From contig JAJBAW010000005.1 of NCBI GenBank assembly GCA_020532545.1, positions 1 through 64,000 of the forward strand: a stretch of 64,000 nucleotides of DNA, written 5' to 3'. How positions within the stretch are numbered: position 1 is the stretch's first letter; every line of letters begins with the position of its first letter. The DNA is from Candidatus Cloacimonadota bacterium (GTDB lineage Bacteria > Cloacimonadota > Cloacimonadia > Cloacimonadales > Cloacimonadaceae). The position numbers and the translations under genes were made by a program. The notes under the pieces are model-generated. The model made no database searches. It was not told the origin of the DNA and saw only the letters and a program-made list of their open reading frames with translations. Below are positions 8,703 to 16,412 of this stretch, one piece after another.

Positions 8703-10636
8703 TCAAGATCGTTGAGCTGGGCTGTGATGTTCCGGAAACCGGGGAAGCCCGCGTCTCCCTGCTTGGGAATGGGAGTTTGATTAAAACGGCTTCCAACGAT
8801 ATTCAGAAACAGTGGGAGACCTTGAAAAAGGAGGAGGGAAAGGCCTACCTGCATGTGATCGCCATGACGGATTCGGAGAAGTATGGTCCCAACAATAATG
8901 GGGATTTCTTCTATGGGGATGACTTGCGCAAGTACCACCCGACCTTTGTCTCCAATGCGCATTTTTATTTGCACCATGTGAATAAGGATCCGAAAAAATC
9001 CATTGGTCGCCCCATTTTTTCCTTCTACAACGAGCCCATGTCCCGGGTGGAGTTGATCATTGAGATTGACAAAACCAACCCTATGGCAATGGGTGTGGTG
9101 GAGAAGATAAAAAAAGGGGAGGCAATCTACGTCAGTATGGGGGTCAAGGTTTCCCATGACGTTTGCTCGATTTGTGGCAACAAAGCTAAAACACGTGCGG
9201 AGTACTGCTCTCACCTGCGCTATAACATGCGCAAAATTCTCCCGGATGGTCGCCAGGTATATGCCATCAATCCCGCTCCGCTTCATTTCTTCGACATCAG
9301 CGACGTCAACCGTCCGGCGGACCGTGTGGCTTGGGCGTTACAAAAAGCCGCCAGTCAAGGATCTTCTTTTTTTGTAGAGGGATCGATGAAAACCTCTGCG
9401 GAACTTGGAGAGGATTTTGAACTTCAAGAGGCCTGCCTGCAGGGGTTGACGAAGCTTTCCCAGATGATCAAACAGGTTGAAGGGGAAGGAATTCAGGGGG
9501 ACCTGGGGGATGGCAAGCTGAAAGCTTTGCATAAGCTTAAGGAAACGTCCAAGGCGGAGCTGGAGTATCCGGTTCTTGGGGGCAAGGAATTGGAGGCTCT
9601 GCAACTTTCTCCTGGAGGGATTCTCCGCAGCATTCTGGGTAATGGAGTAGCTCCTTCCCTGTCGGAATTGGCTTATGCTTCTGGCCGGCATCACCTTGGT
9701 GAGGATTTTTCGGCAGAACATATTCCCTTGATGCTCAGGCTGCTTCCCGCAATCTTACCCCTACTGATGCAGCATCCTCGGACTCTTATGCCTCGGGCTC
9801 TGAGTATCTTTGGCGACTATCAAGGAGAATTGGATACTCCGGAAGTGGTGGTGAGGGTCACAAAGATTATTCAGCCCGTCGCCAGACGCCGGGCTCTGAT
9901 TATCAAGCAGGCCTGTACTTCTAAGGAATATGCAAAGCTGGCTTCTGACGTTTATCAGGCTCTGCAAAGTACCCATTTTCGGGCAGCGCCTGGCAGCCAA
10001 GTAGAAGGTGCAACAGCATTTCTGCGCAGTAAGTCAGAACGGGGCTGGTCCAGCGTCGGACGCCCCATGAACGAAACCTTCCGAGTGCAGGACCAGAATG
10101 GCCACGAACTGGTGGCTTCCCGGCAGGGCATCCTCGCCGCCCAGGAAGCCCACGGCAGCGCCAAAATGGTTACAGGCCTGTTCGGCGCCCTGGCGGGTCT
10201 GGCCGCCCTTGGTGCTGTCACGGTGGAACCGTCCCTGTTTGGCAAAGTGGTAGCCCCCTCGGCACTGGGCTTCCTGGCCTACAAACTCCTCAACGGCTCG
10301 CCGCATCCCCGGGTGGAAACCGCTGAGGGTGGAGAGATTCCGGTCAGCACCGTCTTCTCCAAAACCGCGGTACAGCAGCACAACCTTGCCCCGTTGATGG
10401 GTATGTCGGTTCCCGCAGCCCTGGGGTTGGATTACCTCTACAACCGGCATCTCAAGTACCGGCAGCATCCCATGCCGGAAGCCGAAATGGGCAGGACCCG
10501 CAGAGCTCTGTACAAGGGTGGGAGGTTTGTCACGGACAATCCGGTGACCAGTCTCGCCGCGGGAGGCATCGCAGGGACTCTGCTTTCCTTCGGAGGTAGG
10601 GATTTTTTAAAAGCCCTTCGTAATCTAAAAAAATAG
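8699..10636 (+). CDS. Prohead protease with zinc knuckle and long C-terminal extension
   Basis: This 645-residue protein has an N-terminal domain (residues about 45-215) resembling herpesvirus-assemblin-like prohead proteases. The phrase NAHFYLHHVNKDP places candidate catalytic His at 92/93, and YVSMGVKV places a candidate Ser at 146. A CSIC...YCSH knuckle (C156, C159, C170, H172) follows; this variant occurs in proteases of some large phages. The remaining 430 residues carry K-T-A triplets and several hydrophobic Gly/Ala-rich helices near 490-640. This fused tail is unusual. It would cleave scaffold and head proteins during capsid maturation. The activity is inferred, not shown. Confidence 0.7.
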   Translation: MIKIVELGCDVPETGEARVSLLGNGSLIKTASNDIQKQWETLKKEEGKAYLHVIAMTDSEKYGPNNNGDFFYGDDLRKYHPTFVSNAHFYLHHVNKDPKKSIGRPIFSFYNEPMSRVELIIEIDKTNPMAMGVVEKIKKGEAIYVSMGVKVSHDVCSICGNKAKTRAEYCSHLRYNMRKILPDGRQVYAINPAPLHFFDISDVNRPADRVAWALQKAASQGSSFFVEGSMKTSAELGEDFELQEACLQGLTKLSQMIKQVEGEGIQGDLGDGKLKALHKLKETSKAELEYPVLGGKELEALQLSPGGILRSILGNGVAPSLSELAYASGRHHLGEDFSAEHIPLMLRLLPAILPLLMQHPRTLMPRALSIFGDYQGELDTPEVVVRVTKIIQPVARRRALIIKQACTSKEYAKLASDVYQALQSTHFRAAPGSQVEGATAFLRSKSERGWSSVGRPMNETFRVQDQNGHELVASRQGILAAQEAHGSAKMVTGLFGALAGLAALGAVTVEPSLFGKVVAPSALGFLAYKLLNGSPHPRVETAEGGEIPVSTVFSKTAVQQHNLAPLMGMSVPAALGLDYLYNRHLKYRQHPMPEAEMGRTRRALYKGGRFVTDNPVTSLAAGGIAGTLLSFGGRDFLKALRNLKK

Positions 10637-10659
10637 AGCCCTTTTTCAAGGGCCCTATC
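10629..10659 (-). terminator. Intrinsic terminator of small antisense gene
   Basis: On the minus strand a 9-bp stem with one mismatch (ATAGGGCCC with GGGCTCTAT) is followed by seven T. It lies just beyond the stop of the minus-strand gene at 10672-10839. On the plus strand there is no T-run. Confidence 0.7.
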
Positions 10660-10671
10660 TTCGGGCAGAGT

Positions 10672-10839
10672 TCAGTAGTACATGTCCGGGTGCTGATCCG
10701 GATGCAGGAAGTAGAAAGCTGCTCCTACTGCTACCAGACCAAGTGTGAATAGAGGTAAGTCAATTACGGCGTACCCGGTATATCCTTCCCAGCCCTTGTC
10801 CTCTTCTTCCTCTGTCTGCCCTTGCCACCATTTTTTCAT
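10672..10839 (-). CDS. Tiny single-pass membrane protein, antisense to late genes
   Basis: The minus strand encodes 55 residues beginning MKKWWQGQTEEEEDKG. An acidic N-terminal stretch is followed by one membrane helix (LPLFTLGLVAVGAAFYFL) and a short polar tail. GAGGAG precedes the ATG, and a minus-strand terminator follows, which strongly supports a real gene although it opposes every neighbour for 40 kb. The function is unknown. Small membrane proteins transcribed alone in phages often act in superinfection exclusion or lysis control; that is only an inference. Confidence 0.7.
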   Translation of the reverse strand: MKKWWQGQTEEEEDKGWEGYTGYAVIDLPLFTLGLVAVGAAFYFLHPDQHPDMYY

Positions 10840-11077
10840 ACCATGCTCCTCACTGATTTCGCCCGGCGAAATTGCCGGGCTCAGTGAGAATTAGTTTAAT
10901 ACTTCCTTATACCAAAATCTACACCATTTTTTTTATTAATAAATAATCTGAGCTTACTCATTATTTAGTATAGAGGAATGATTTTCTTTCCTCCGCTTGG
11001 ACTCGGTACCTGCACACACCTCTCTTCTTGTCGAGTTCTTTCTGTAGTCGAACAATCCTTCCCAGGAGCACTTAATA
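10840..11077. promoter_or_regulatory. Divergent control region
   Basis: This 238-bp gap separates the minus-strand membrane-protein gene from the plus-strand gene at 11078. It holds a long hairpin (CTCACTGA 10849-10856 with TCAGTGAG 10881-10888, inner GCCCGGC/GCCGGGC) whose edge overlaps the minus-gene ribosome site. An AT-rich tract (10890-10975) follows, including ACTCATTATTTAGTATAG (10956-10973), similar to elements before other operons. A leader of about 100 bases precedes ATG 11078. The region probably fires in both directions. Confidence 0.45.
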
Positions 11078-11887
11078 ATGAAAACCCCCATTTCTTTGTC
11101 CAGCATTATTGAAAGCTTTACCAAGGTAGCCGAGGAGGATGTGCTTTCTCCGGAGGAAGCACAAGAGGTTCCGGAAGATGAGATCCCGGGCCAGGAAGGT
11201 ATCCCTCCGGCACAGGAAGACACGGAAGAAGCTCTGGTTGGGGCTGCCAAAACTGTGGTGGAAGCGGACGCGGCTCAGGAAGAAGCTTTGGCTTTACTGA
11301 AGGAACTGGCGTTGGAAGCCGCCTCGGTGGATGACGCTCAGATCGCTAAGGAAGCCATGCTGCATGGCAAGGTGATGGCGCACAGCCTGTTGCAGGAGAT
11401 GGATAAGGTAGCCGCTCAGCGTACGGCCTATCAAGTCACGGAGGAGATGTTGGCAAGTAAAGCACAAGAGGATTTCGAAGCCTTGTCGGGCATCACCAAA
11501 GCGGCCTTTGACCTGACCAATGACTACCTCGCCAAGTGTGCTGCAGAAGACACCGACGAAGTGGGTGAAGGCAGTACGGAAGAAGACGCGGACGAGGGCA
11601 TCGACACCGAGACTGAGGATGACGACGTCGAGGAGATCGAAAAGGATGCAGCAGAACTGATGGCTCTCTGTAAACAGGCGTATGAAGAGGCTTTCTTCGG
11701 TACAGGAGATTACCTCGCCAAGTGTGCTGCAGAAGACACCGACGAAGTGGGTGAAGGCAGTACGGAAGAAGACGCGGACGAGGGCATCGACACCGAGACT
11801 GAGGATGACGACGTCGAGGAGATCGCCAAAGAGGCTTTCGATCAAGCATTCTCCCTGACCAATGAGTACCTCGAAAATCTTGGGTAA
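11078..11887 (+). CDS. Acidic scaffold-like protein with internal duplication
   Basis: This 269-residue, very acidic, helical protein has CAGGAG upstream of its ATG. It contains about nine K-x-A triplets and two copies of a 38-residue acidic block beginning YLAKCAAEDTDEV, separated by 62 residues. It lies shortly before decoration and capsid genes, which is the normal place of a scaffold or capsid-internal protein, and the composition fits. The K-x-A motifs may be processing sites for the protease at 8699 (inference). Confidence 0.55.
   Translation: MKTPISLSSIIESFTKVAEEDVLSPEEAQEVPEDEIPGQEGIPPAQEDTEEALVGAAKTVVEADAAQEEALALLKELALEAASVDDAQIAKEAMLHGKVMAHSLLQEMDKVAAQRTAYQVTEEMLASKAQEDFEALSGITKAAFDLTNDYLAKCAAEDTDEVGEGSTEEDADEGIDTETEDDDVEEIEKDAAELMALCKQAYEEAFFGTGDYLAKCAAEDTDEVGEGSTEEDADEGIDTETEDDDVEEIAKEAFDQAFSLTNEYLENLG
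11525..11639 (+). repeat. Perfect 115-bp direct repeat, copy 1
   Basis: This segment is identical base for base to 11711-11825, with period 186 bp. It lies in frame inside the acidic gene and encodes the duplicated acidic block. No drift even at third codon positions indicates recent duplication or ongoing homogenisation. Confidence 0.95.
11711..11825 (+). repeat. Perfect 115-bp direct repeat, copy 2
   Basis: This is the second copy of the in-frame repeat at 11525-11639. The flanks differ, so the identity is confined to the block. Confidence 0.95.
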
Positions 11888-11891
11888 GCCT

Positions 11892-12086
11892 ATGTCCTCC
11901 GACCCTAATGCTCAGGCCCAAGCCCTGCTCAAGCAGGCCAGTACGCTTCTGCGCAAAGCCGCAGAGGACTTGCCGGTAGAGGGCTTGGAGAAGCACGCCT
12001 CCGGGAATCTGCTTTTTCTTTCCGGAGGACATGCCATAGACCTTACCGCGCTTAAGGAGGCCGTAAATGCAAGACGTCTTGCGTAA
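11892..12086 (+). CDS. Small K-x-A protein
   Basis: ATG 11892, just after the preceding stop, gives 64 residues (MSSDPNAQAQALLKQAS...). A start at 11862 would lie inside the previous gene and is less likely. KQA, KAA and KHA triplets are packed in the first 40 residues. It is one of three consecutive very short genes of similar design. They may encode small scaffold-associated or virion peptides. No family is recognised. Confidence 0.5.
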   Translation: MSSDPNAQAQALLKQASTLLRKAAEDLPVEGLEKHASGNLLFLSGGHAIDLTALKEAVNARRLA

Positions 12087-12213
12087 AACCGCGGCCAACC
12101 TCCGAAAGGTGGCTTCCACTCTGCCTGTTGGGACTTCCTTGGCCAAGGTTACTCCGTTGGATTCGGAGCATATTTTAAATCTTTTTAAGTTCGCATGCAG
12201 GAGTTCCCGATGA
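12067..12213 (+). CDS. 48-residue K-x-A protein
   Basis: A frame beginning ATGCAAGACGTC encodes 48 residues with KTA and KVA in the first 20. AAGGAGG lies just upstream, inside the previous gene. It overlaps that gene by 20 bases and the next one by 4 (ATGA). The ribosome site and tight overlaps support it. It looks like a sibling of the genes on both sides. Confidence 0.5.
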   Translation: MQDVLRKTAANLRKVASTLPVGTSLAKVTPLDSEHILNLFKFACRSSR

Positions 12214-12416
12214 GTTTATCCAACACCAAGCAACAGCTTTTGTCTCTTGCGGACAATCTTGACGCCTTGGCAGAGGAAGTCGGTAACGGCGGTGTCCGTA
12301 AGACCGCCTCTGCAGTGGACTTCAGTTTCGATTTTGGGAGTGTAAGCCCCGTAGTCACGTCAGGTGCTTCCGCTGAACAAAAATTCCTGGCCTCGCTTTT
12401 TGGCAGAGACTCTTAG
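12210..12416 (+). CDS. 68-residue K-x-A protein
   Basis: ATG 12210 is chosen because CAGGAG lies six bases upstream. The product begins MSLSNTKQQLLSLADNL, a helix, and has KTASAVDFSF followed by a Ser/Gly-rich end. It shares layout with its two upstream neighbours. No family is recognised. Confidence 0.5.
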   Translation: MSLSNTKQQLLSLADNLDALAEEVGNGGVRKTASAVDFSFDFGSVSPVVTSGASAEQKFLASLFGRDS

Positions 12417-12466
12417 CCGCGGCTCGGAACAACTTCACAACGTAATCTCTTCAGGAGGATTCTCAC

Positions 12467-12868
12467 ATGTATCAGATTGTAAAAGGCTGGCCTTCCAATG
12501 CCGCTCTCGACGAGAACGTAAAAGCGGCCACCGGGCAGACCATCGTGGAAGGGCAGGTCATTACCAAAGATTCCGATGGAGCCGCCGTCGTAGCGTCCCT
12601 GGCCGCCGGGGATGACAAGACCGCGTACTTCGTTATTGGCAAGGAAACCCTCACCGGCACCTTCACTGGTCTTACCGGCAAGTTCATCGCTGAAGTGGAT
12701 GCGGATCACTTGGCTGCTGCGGTATCGACGTACGCCATTGATGAGCTGCTTACTGCTACCACGGGCAAATTCGCGGCTCTCACTGCGGGGGCCCCGGAGC
12801 AGGCTATCGCAAGGGTTGTCGGCAAAGACGCTGTCAACGGCAAACTCCGCGTCATCTGGCTCGGTTAA
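12467..12868 (+). CDS. Probable capsid decoration protein
   Basis: This 133-residue beta-rich protein starts behind AGGAGG and lies immediately upstream of the major capsid gene. Its sequence alternates short hydrophobic strands with Gly/Asp turns (EGQVITKDSDGAAVVAS). Small beta-rich proteins at this position are usually decoration or head-stabilising proteins that bind the outside of the mature shell. The assignment rests on place, size and composition. Confidence 0.5.
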   Translation: MYQIVKGWPSNAALDENVKAATGQTIVEGQVITKDSDGAAVVASLAAGDDKTAYFVIGKETLTGTFTGLTGKFIAEVDADHLAAAVSTYAIDELLTATTGKFAALTAGAPEQAIARVVGKDAVNGKLRVIWLG

Positions 12869-12889
12869 TCTTAAGAGGAGTTGTATCCC

Positions 12890-13798
12890 ATGAACGTAGA
12901 AACTACTCAGGTGAGTGCGGAGCTGATCAACGCAGCTTTTGTTGAAAAGATCGAGAACGGTCAGATCAAGGAAGCTGAGGAAGCAGCCACTGCCTATATT
13001 CGTCAGAAACTCTATGAAGAAGGTGTATTGCGGCGCCTGTTCGAACCGCGCACGGTTACTTCGGATGAACTGGATCCGGAAGTGGAAAGCGACCGTCCTT
13101 CCAAGCTGTGTGAAATCGAACCGGATGCCCCCAGTGCCACTTTTGTAAACTTCAAAGGCACAGGGGATCGCCGGTACTTCGAGGGCAAGCGTTTCCGTGT
13201 GCCCTTCGGTAAGGTGGAAAGCACCCGTGAGGCGAAAAACAAATTCGAGCTCATGTCGATCCGCATGCCGATCATGGATTGGCTGAAGGACAAGCATGTC
13301 AAGTCGGTCCAGAATGAGGAAGACTCCTATTTCATGGGCACCATTAACGACATCGTTGGGGCTGCCGCCGACCAGCGCACCACCGCAGCAGGCACCGATT
13401 CGTACAAGGACGCCTTCGTGCTGGGCCTCAAAGGGATGACTCGGCTGCGCCTGCCGGTGGGCAAAGTCCTGATGCACAAAAATACCTACCTGGAGAGCAT
13501 CAAGCTCAAAACCGACGAGATCGGCTTTGCTCCCCAGGAGAAGCGGTTCAATGAGGGCGTCGAGCAGGAAGAAAGCTTCCTCGGGTACCCGGTGGTCACC
13601 ACCATCAAGGACGACATCGTAGCCGAAGGTAAGCTGTACTTCTTTGCTCCTGCAGATTACTTCATCAAGTTCTGGTTGCTGCAGGACGCTACCCTCTTCA
13701 TGAAGACGGAAGCAGATATGTACTACTTCCATACTTATGAGGCTCCGGGCGTGGGTATTGGTAATACCCGTGGTGTGTTCTGTGTCACCCTGGCCTGA
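12890..13798 (+). CDS. Major capsid protein
   Basis: ATG 12890 follows AAGAGGAG, giving 302 residues. It begins with a helix-rich N terminus (about 1-55). Phrases such as RRLFEPRTVTSDELDP, the MPIMDWLKDK loop and a beta-rich C-terminal end (VGIGNTRGVF) fit the HK97-type shell protein of other phages. It follows a decoration-like gene and precedes a strong terminator, as expected for a very highly expressed gene. No close family can be named. Confidence 0.65.
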   Translation: MNVETTQVSAELINAAFVEKIENGQIKEAEEAATAYIRQKLYEEGVLRRLFEPRTVTSDELDPEVESDRPSKLCEIEPDAPSATFVNFKGTGDRRYFEGKRFRVPFGKVESTREAKNKFELMSIRMPIMDWLKDKHVKSVQNEEDSYFMGTINDIVGAAADQRTTAAGTDSYKDAFVLGLKGMTRLRLPVGKVLMHKNTYLESIKLKTDEIGFAPQEKRFNEGVEQEESFLGYPVVTTIKDDIVAEGKLYFFAPADYFIKFWLLQDATLFMKTEADMYYFHTYEAPGVGIGNTRGVFCVTLA

Positions 13799-13829
13799 TC
13801 TCTTTAAGGATCAGGTCCGTTAGAGACTG

Positions 13830-13863
13830 AGGGGGCCGGGTCGCAAGGCCCTGCCCCCTTTTT
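13830..13863 (+). terminator. Intrinsic terminator after capsid gene
   Basis: A GC-rich stem (AGGGGGC with GCCCCCT, inner GGG/CCC) is followed by TTTTTG. It lies 31 bases after the capsid stop and would limit read-through of the most abundant transcript. Confidence 0.75.
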
Positions 13864-13895
13864 GTTGTCCAAACTCTAGCTAGTGGAGCAAAGAA

Positions 13896-14216
13896 ATGGC
13901 GAGCGAAACAGCGACTCTTACCAACGTGTCTCCCGACCCGTTGTCTTTCGGCCCCTACACCCTTAACCCTTCCGCCACGTTCGATACAACCGACAAGGTT
14001 CTTACTGACGCAACCCTGAAGGCCATCCACTACTTCATCAACAGCGAAAAGATCACTGTGAATGAGGGTGGCACGGTCCTGACCCCTTTTGTAGGCCCCA
14101 AAGGCCCCTCTGGGGACAAAGGCCCGACTGGGGACAAAGGCCCCACTGGGGACAAAGGCCCCACTGGGGACAAAGGCCCTGATGGGGACAAAGGCCCGAC
14201 TGGAGATCCGGGCTAA
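13896..14216 (+). CDS. Head-fibre-like protein with collagen repeats
   Basis: This 106-residue protein has an N-terminal domain (about 1-65) clearly paralogous to the next gene, sharing the pattern N-x-x-x-DPL...G...A-x-HYF. The C-terminal 40 residues are collagen-like Gly-Pro-X repeats (GPTGDKGPTGDKGP) made of an 18-bp DNA unit. Collagen-like stalks in phage virions form trimeric fibres. Its position after the capsid gene suggests a head-surface fibre, though a neck whisker is possible. The ribosome site is GTGGAG. Confidence 0.6.
   Translation: MASETATLTNVSPDPLSFGPYTLNPSATFDTTDKVLTDATLKAIHYFINSEKITVNEGGTVLTPFVGPKGPSGDKGPTGDKGPTGDKGPTGDKGPDGDKGPTGDPG
14098..14210 (+). repeat. 18-bp tandem repeat encoding collagen-like segment
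   Basis: About six imperfect copies of an 18-bp unit (GGGGACAAAGGCCCNACT) encode the GDKGPT repeat. The copy number is likely to vary among relatives through slippage. Confidence 0.85.
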
Positions 14217-14304
14217 TAGAAACTGAATGGGAGGGGGAGAGGGAGTTTCCTCCCCCTACCAGATATTAATTTTTTTATTATTCCATACAAGGAGAAGTAA
14301 GCAC

Positions 14305-14697
14305 ATGGCTCAGGTCAAAAATATTCACATGGACCCCCTGGCCGTAGGACGTCACACCGTGGCTCCAGGCGAGGTCATCGATACGGAAGGCATTTCCCGA
14401 AGCCCGCAGGCCCTGGCCGCCCTGCACTACTTCGTGGGTCGGGGCTACCTGACTATGCTCGAAGGGGAACTGCCTACTGTCAAAAAAGCGGACCCTGCTC
14501 CGGCCTCGATGGAAGCCCAGGTCGAAATCCAGGCCGAACCTCAGGCCGAAGCCCCGGTCGAAGAAGCTCCGGCAGAAGAAGCTCCGGTCGAAGAAGCTCC
14601 GGTCGAAGAAGCTCCGGCAGAAGAAGCTCCGGCAGAAGAACCTCCGGCAGAAGAAGCTCCGGTACGCAAAACCCGGAAATCCAAGAAGTCTGAATAA
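14305..14697 (+). CDS. Paralogue of the collagen gene with EAP tail
   Basis: ATG 14305 has AAGGAG upstream; an in-frame earlier start lacks it. The 130-residue product shares its first 60 residues' pattern with the gene at 13896 (NIHMDPL...HYFVGRGYL). It then ends in a Glu-Ala-Pro repeat (EEAPVEEAPAEEAP) and a basic RKTRKSKK tail. EAP repeats form stiff extended rods. The two genes probably arose by duplication, then acquired different spacer types on the same head-docking domain. Confidence 0.55.
   Translation: MAQVKNIHMDPLAVGRHTVAPGEVIDTEGISRSPQALAALHYFVGRGYLTMLEGELPTVKKADPAPASMEAQVEIQAEPQAEAPVEEAPAEEAPVEEAPVEEAPAEEAPAEEPPAEEAPVRKTRKSKKSE
14558..14664 (+). repeat. 15-bp tandem repeat encoding EEAP segment
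   Basis: About seven copies of GAAGAAGCTCCGGYM-type 15-bp units, alternating GTC and GCA at the junction codon, encode the EEAPV/EEAPA repeat. Confidence 0.85.
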
Positions 14698-14708
14698 GGA
14701 ATATCCCT

Positions 14709-15155
14709 ATGGCACTAACCGTCGAAGACATCCGTGTTTTTTGTAAAGATATTCCGGAGTTGAACATCCTCCTGGAAGGGGAGACACAATCTTCTGACGA
14801 TCTTATTACCCGTGCCATACGGCTGACTGTCAGTGATTTTAACAGCTATCCCCCCGCAACCCAGTTTTCTGCAGAGGATTTTCCTTCGGAATCTACCATG
14901 CTTTTCGGAGTGCAGCATTACCTTGCCCTGGCGGAGGCTGAACGGCAGCTACGTAACCAAGTCAATTTCGCTGCACAGGGAGTAAATGCTGGGATTGATG
15001 ATAAGCACCCTCAGTATCTACAGTTGGCAGCTACCTACAGACAGCTTTTTTTGGATAAGACGCGGGAGCACAAGGTGTTTTTGAACATGCAACAGGCTTG
15101 GGGTGAAGTCTATTCACCTTATGTTGGCATCAACGAACACCACTTTCAGAACTGA
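14709..15155 (+). CDS. Head-tail connector (adaptor-like) protein
   Basis: This 148-residue protein is mostly helical with a central helix-rich region (about 30-120). It opens with VEDIRVFCKDIPELN, similar to the N-terminal helix of gp6-like head-completion adaptors. It sits right after the capsid genes and before neck genes, the usual place. AAGGAA precedes ATG. The assignment is by position and secondary-structure pattern. Confidence 0.5.
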   Translation: MALTVEDIRVFCKDIPELNILLEGETQSSDDLITRAIRLTVSDFNSYPPATQFSAEDFPSESTMLFGVQHYLALAEAERQLRNQVNFAAQGVNAGIDDKHPQYLQLAATYRQLFLDKTREHKVFLNMQQAWGEVYSPYVGINEHHFQN

Positions 15156-15162
15156 TTAAATC

Positions 15163-15717
15163 ATGAGCGAGCTCTACGGACCCCCCAGACCCAAGCATAA
15201 CGACCGCTTTAATCAGCATCGCACAGCCTACTATCTGCGAGGCATGGCGAAGAAGATGCAGCGGGATCTGTCTCGGGTGATCCGCCTCTACCTGGGTAAA
15301 GAGGTTCGATTTTACCACCTCACCGAAGAGTCTCCTCGCTGCCCGACTTGTACCGATGCATTGACCGGGGCCGTCGTCTTGTCCAATTGCCCGGACTGCT
15401 TGGGCACCGGGCACATCCCGGGATATCAGTACCATAGTGATGGCTGGGTGCTCCCTGAATTTGGAGCTCGAGTAAAAGCCGAGGGGGAATTTGGCAACAC
15501 GGAAACTACCCCTGGAGGTACCGATACTTTCCTGGTGGTTGGATTACCTCAGCTGGAAATGGGAGACATCCTTATTGTGCGGGATACCCGAGAAATTTAT
15601 CGGGTGGAGAATATGGAACCTCAGATAGCTGCCGTGCAGGGGGAGATCATTTTACAGACCGTGAACATGGTGTTCCTGACCCCAGGAGCGACTGAGTATG
15701 CCCTGATTGATTGGTAA
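15163..15717 (+). CDS. Neck protein with two CxxC zinc-binding pairs
   Basis: This 184-residue protein has CPTC (about residues 64-67) and CPDCLGTG (about 80-87), a DnaJ-like zinc-ribbon pattern. A beta-rich C terminus (about 100-180) follows. In other myoviruses a zinc-binding neck or head-closure protein lies at this site. The start has little ribosome-site support (AAATC) but follows the previous stop by seven bases, so coupling is likely. Confidence 0.5.
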   Translation: MSELYGPPRPKHNDRFNQHRTAYYLRGMAKKMQRDLSRVIRLYLGKEVRFYHLTEESPRCPTCTDALTGAVVLSNCPDCLGTGHIPGYQYHSDGWVLPEFGARVKAEGEFGNTETTPGGTDTFLVVGLPQLEMGDILIVRDTREIYRVENMEPQIAAVQGEIILQTVNMVFLTPGATEYALIDW

Positions 15718-15720
15718 GCT

Positions 15721-16359
15721 ATGTCTCTGCCTTATGGAAGTATCTTCACTCCAAGGACCACTCCGCTGCAGGTGTATCAGCTGGTCTACCATCTGATCCG
15801 GCAAACCTTCATGGAGTTGGGGGATGGACATCCTTTTCGCATGACCACGGATGCCCAGACTACCGGGCTGGTACTGGACACCTCCTTTAACAAGGAGTCC
15901 AGGGCGGTAGGTACTCGTCCCCTGGTCATCGTGACCCGGGGGGATGTCATGGCTTCTCCCCAGGTTCTTGGCGATTTTGCCGGACAGAATGAATACACGA
16001 CCAATAGCCTGAATACCACCCTGGTGGATAGCTCCGTTATGGTGCGAATAATTACCCCGGAAGCCGCCCATACCGACATCCTAGGCAATGAGATTTTTAA
16101 TCTCATGGTGTCCTGTCGCAAGTTGCTCCCTCAATTCACCTCTGTTTTGCGTGTTAACGGGGTGTCCCTCTCTACTGTATCTCCCCTAGGATCGGCGGAC
16201 GATCAGTACTTCAGCATTGTAAGCCTCGCTTATACCATGCAGTACAAGTGGCGCATGTTGGAGCCCCAGCAGCTTCTTGCTCGTATTGACGCTACCCTCA
16301 CCGAACCTGAGGGCTCCAACATGCATATTATCAGTTCCCTCGCTCCAGACCTCTCTTAG
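15721..16359 (+). CDS. Tail terminator / neck protein
   Basis: This 212-residue protein lies between the neck gene and the sheath gene. The N-terminal helical part (VYQLVYHLIRQTFMEL) and beta-rich core are like those of tail terminator or tail-completion proteins. Those proteins cap the tube and sheath and join the head. No sharp motif identifies it, so the name rests on position and fold pattern. Confidence 0.45.
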   Translation: MSLPYGSIFTPRTTPLQVYQLVYHLIRQTFMELGDGHPFRMTTDAQTTGLVLDTSFNKESRAVGTRPLVIVTRGDVMASPQVLGDFAGQNEYTTNSLNTTLVDSSVMVRIITPEAAHTDILGNEIFNLMVSCRKLLPQFTSVLRVNGVSLSTVSPLGSADDQYFSIVSLAYTMQYKWRMLEPQQLLARIDATLTEPEGSNMHIISSLAPDLS

Positions 16360-16412
16360 GTTCTATTCAGGAACTCCCGTATAACAACATTCCTTTCAAG
16401 GAAGGTGCTTCT

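Noticed and set aside
7658-9286. Long open frame of 542 codons on the minus strand
   Set aside because: It lies antisense to four plus-strand genes that have ribosome sites and tight overlaps, and its product has no recognisable motif.
11294-12146. Minus-strand frames antisense to the acidic repeat gene
   Set aside because: They mirror the biased codon use and duplication of the acidic gene, giving repeated artefact sequence without a ribosome site.
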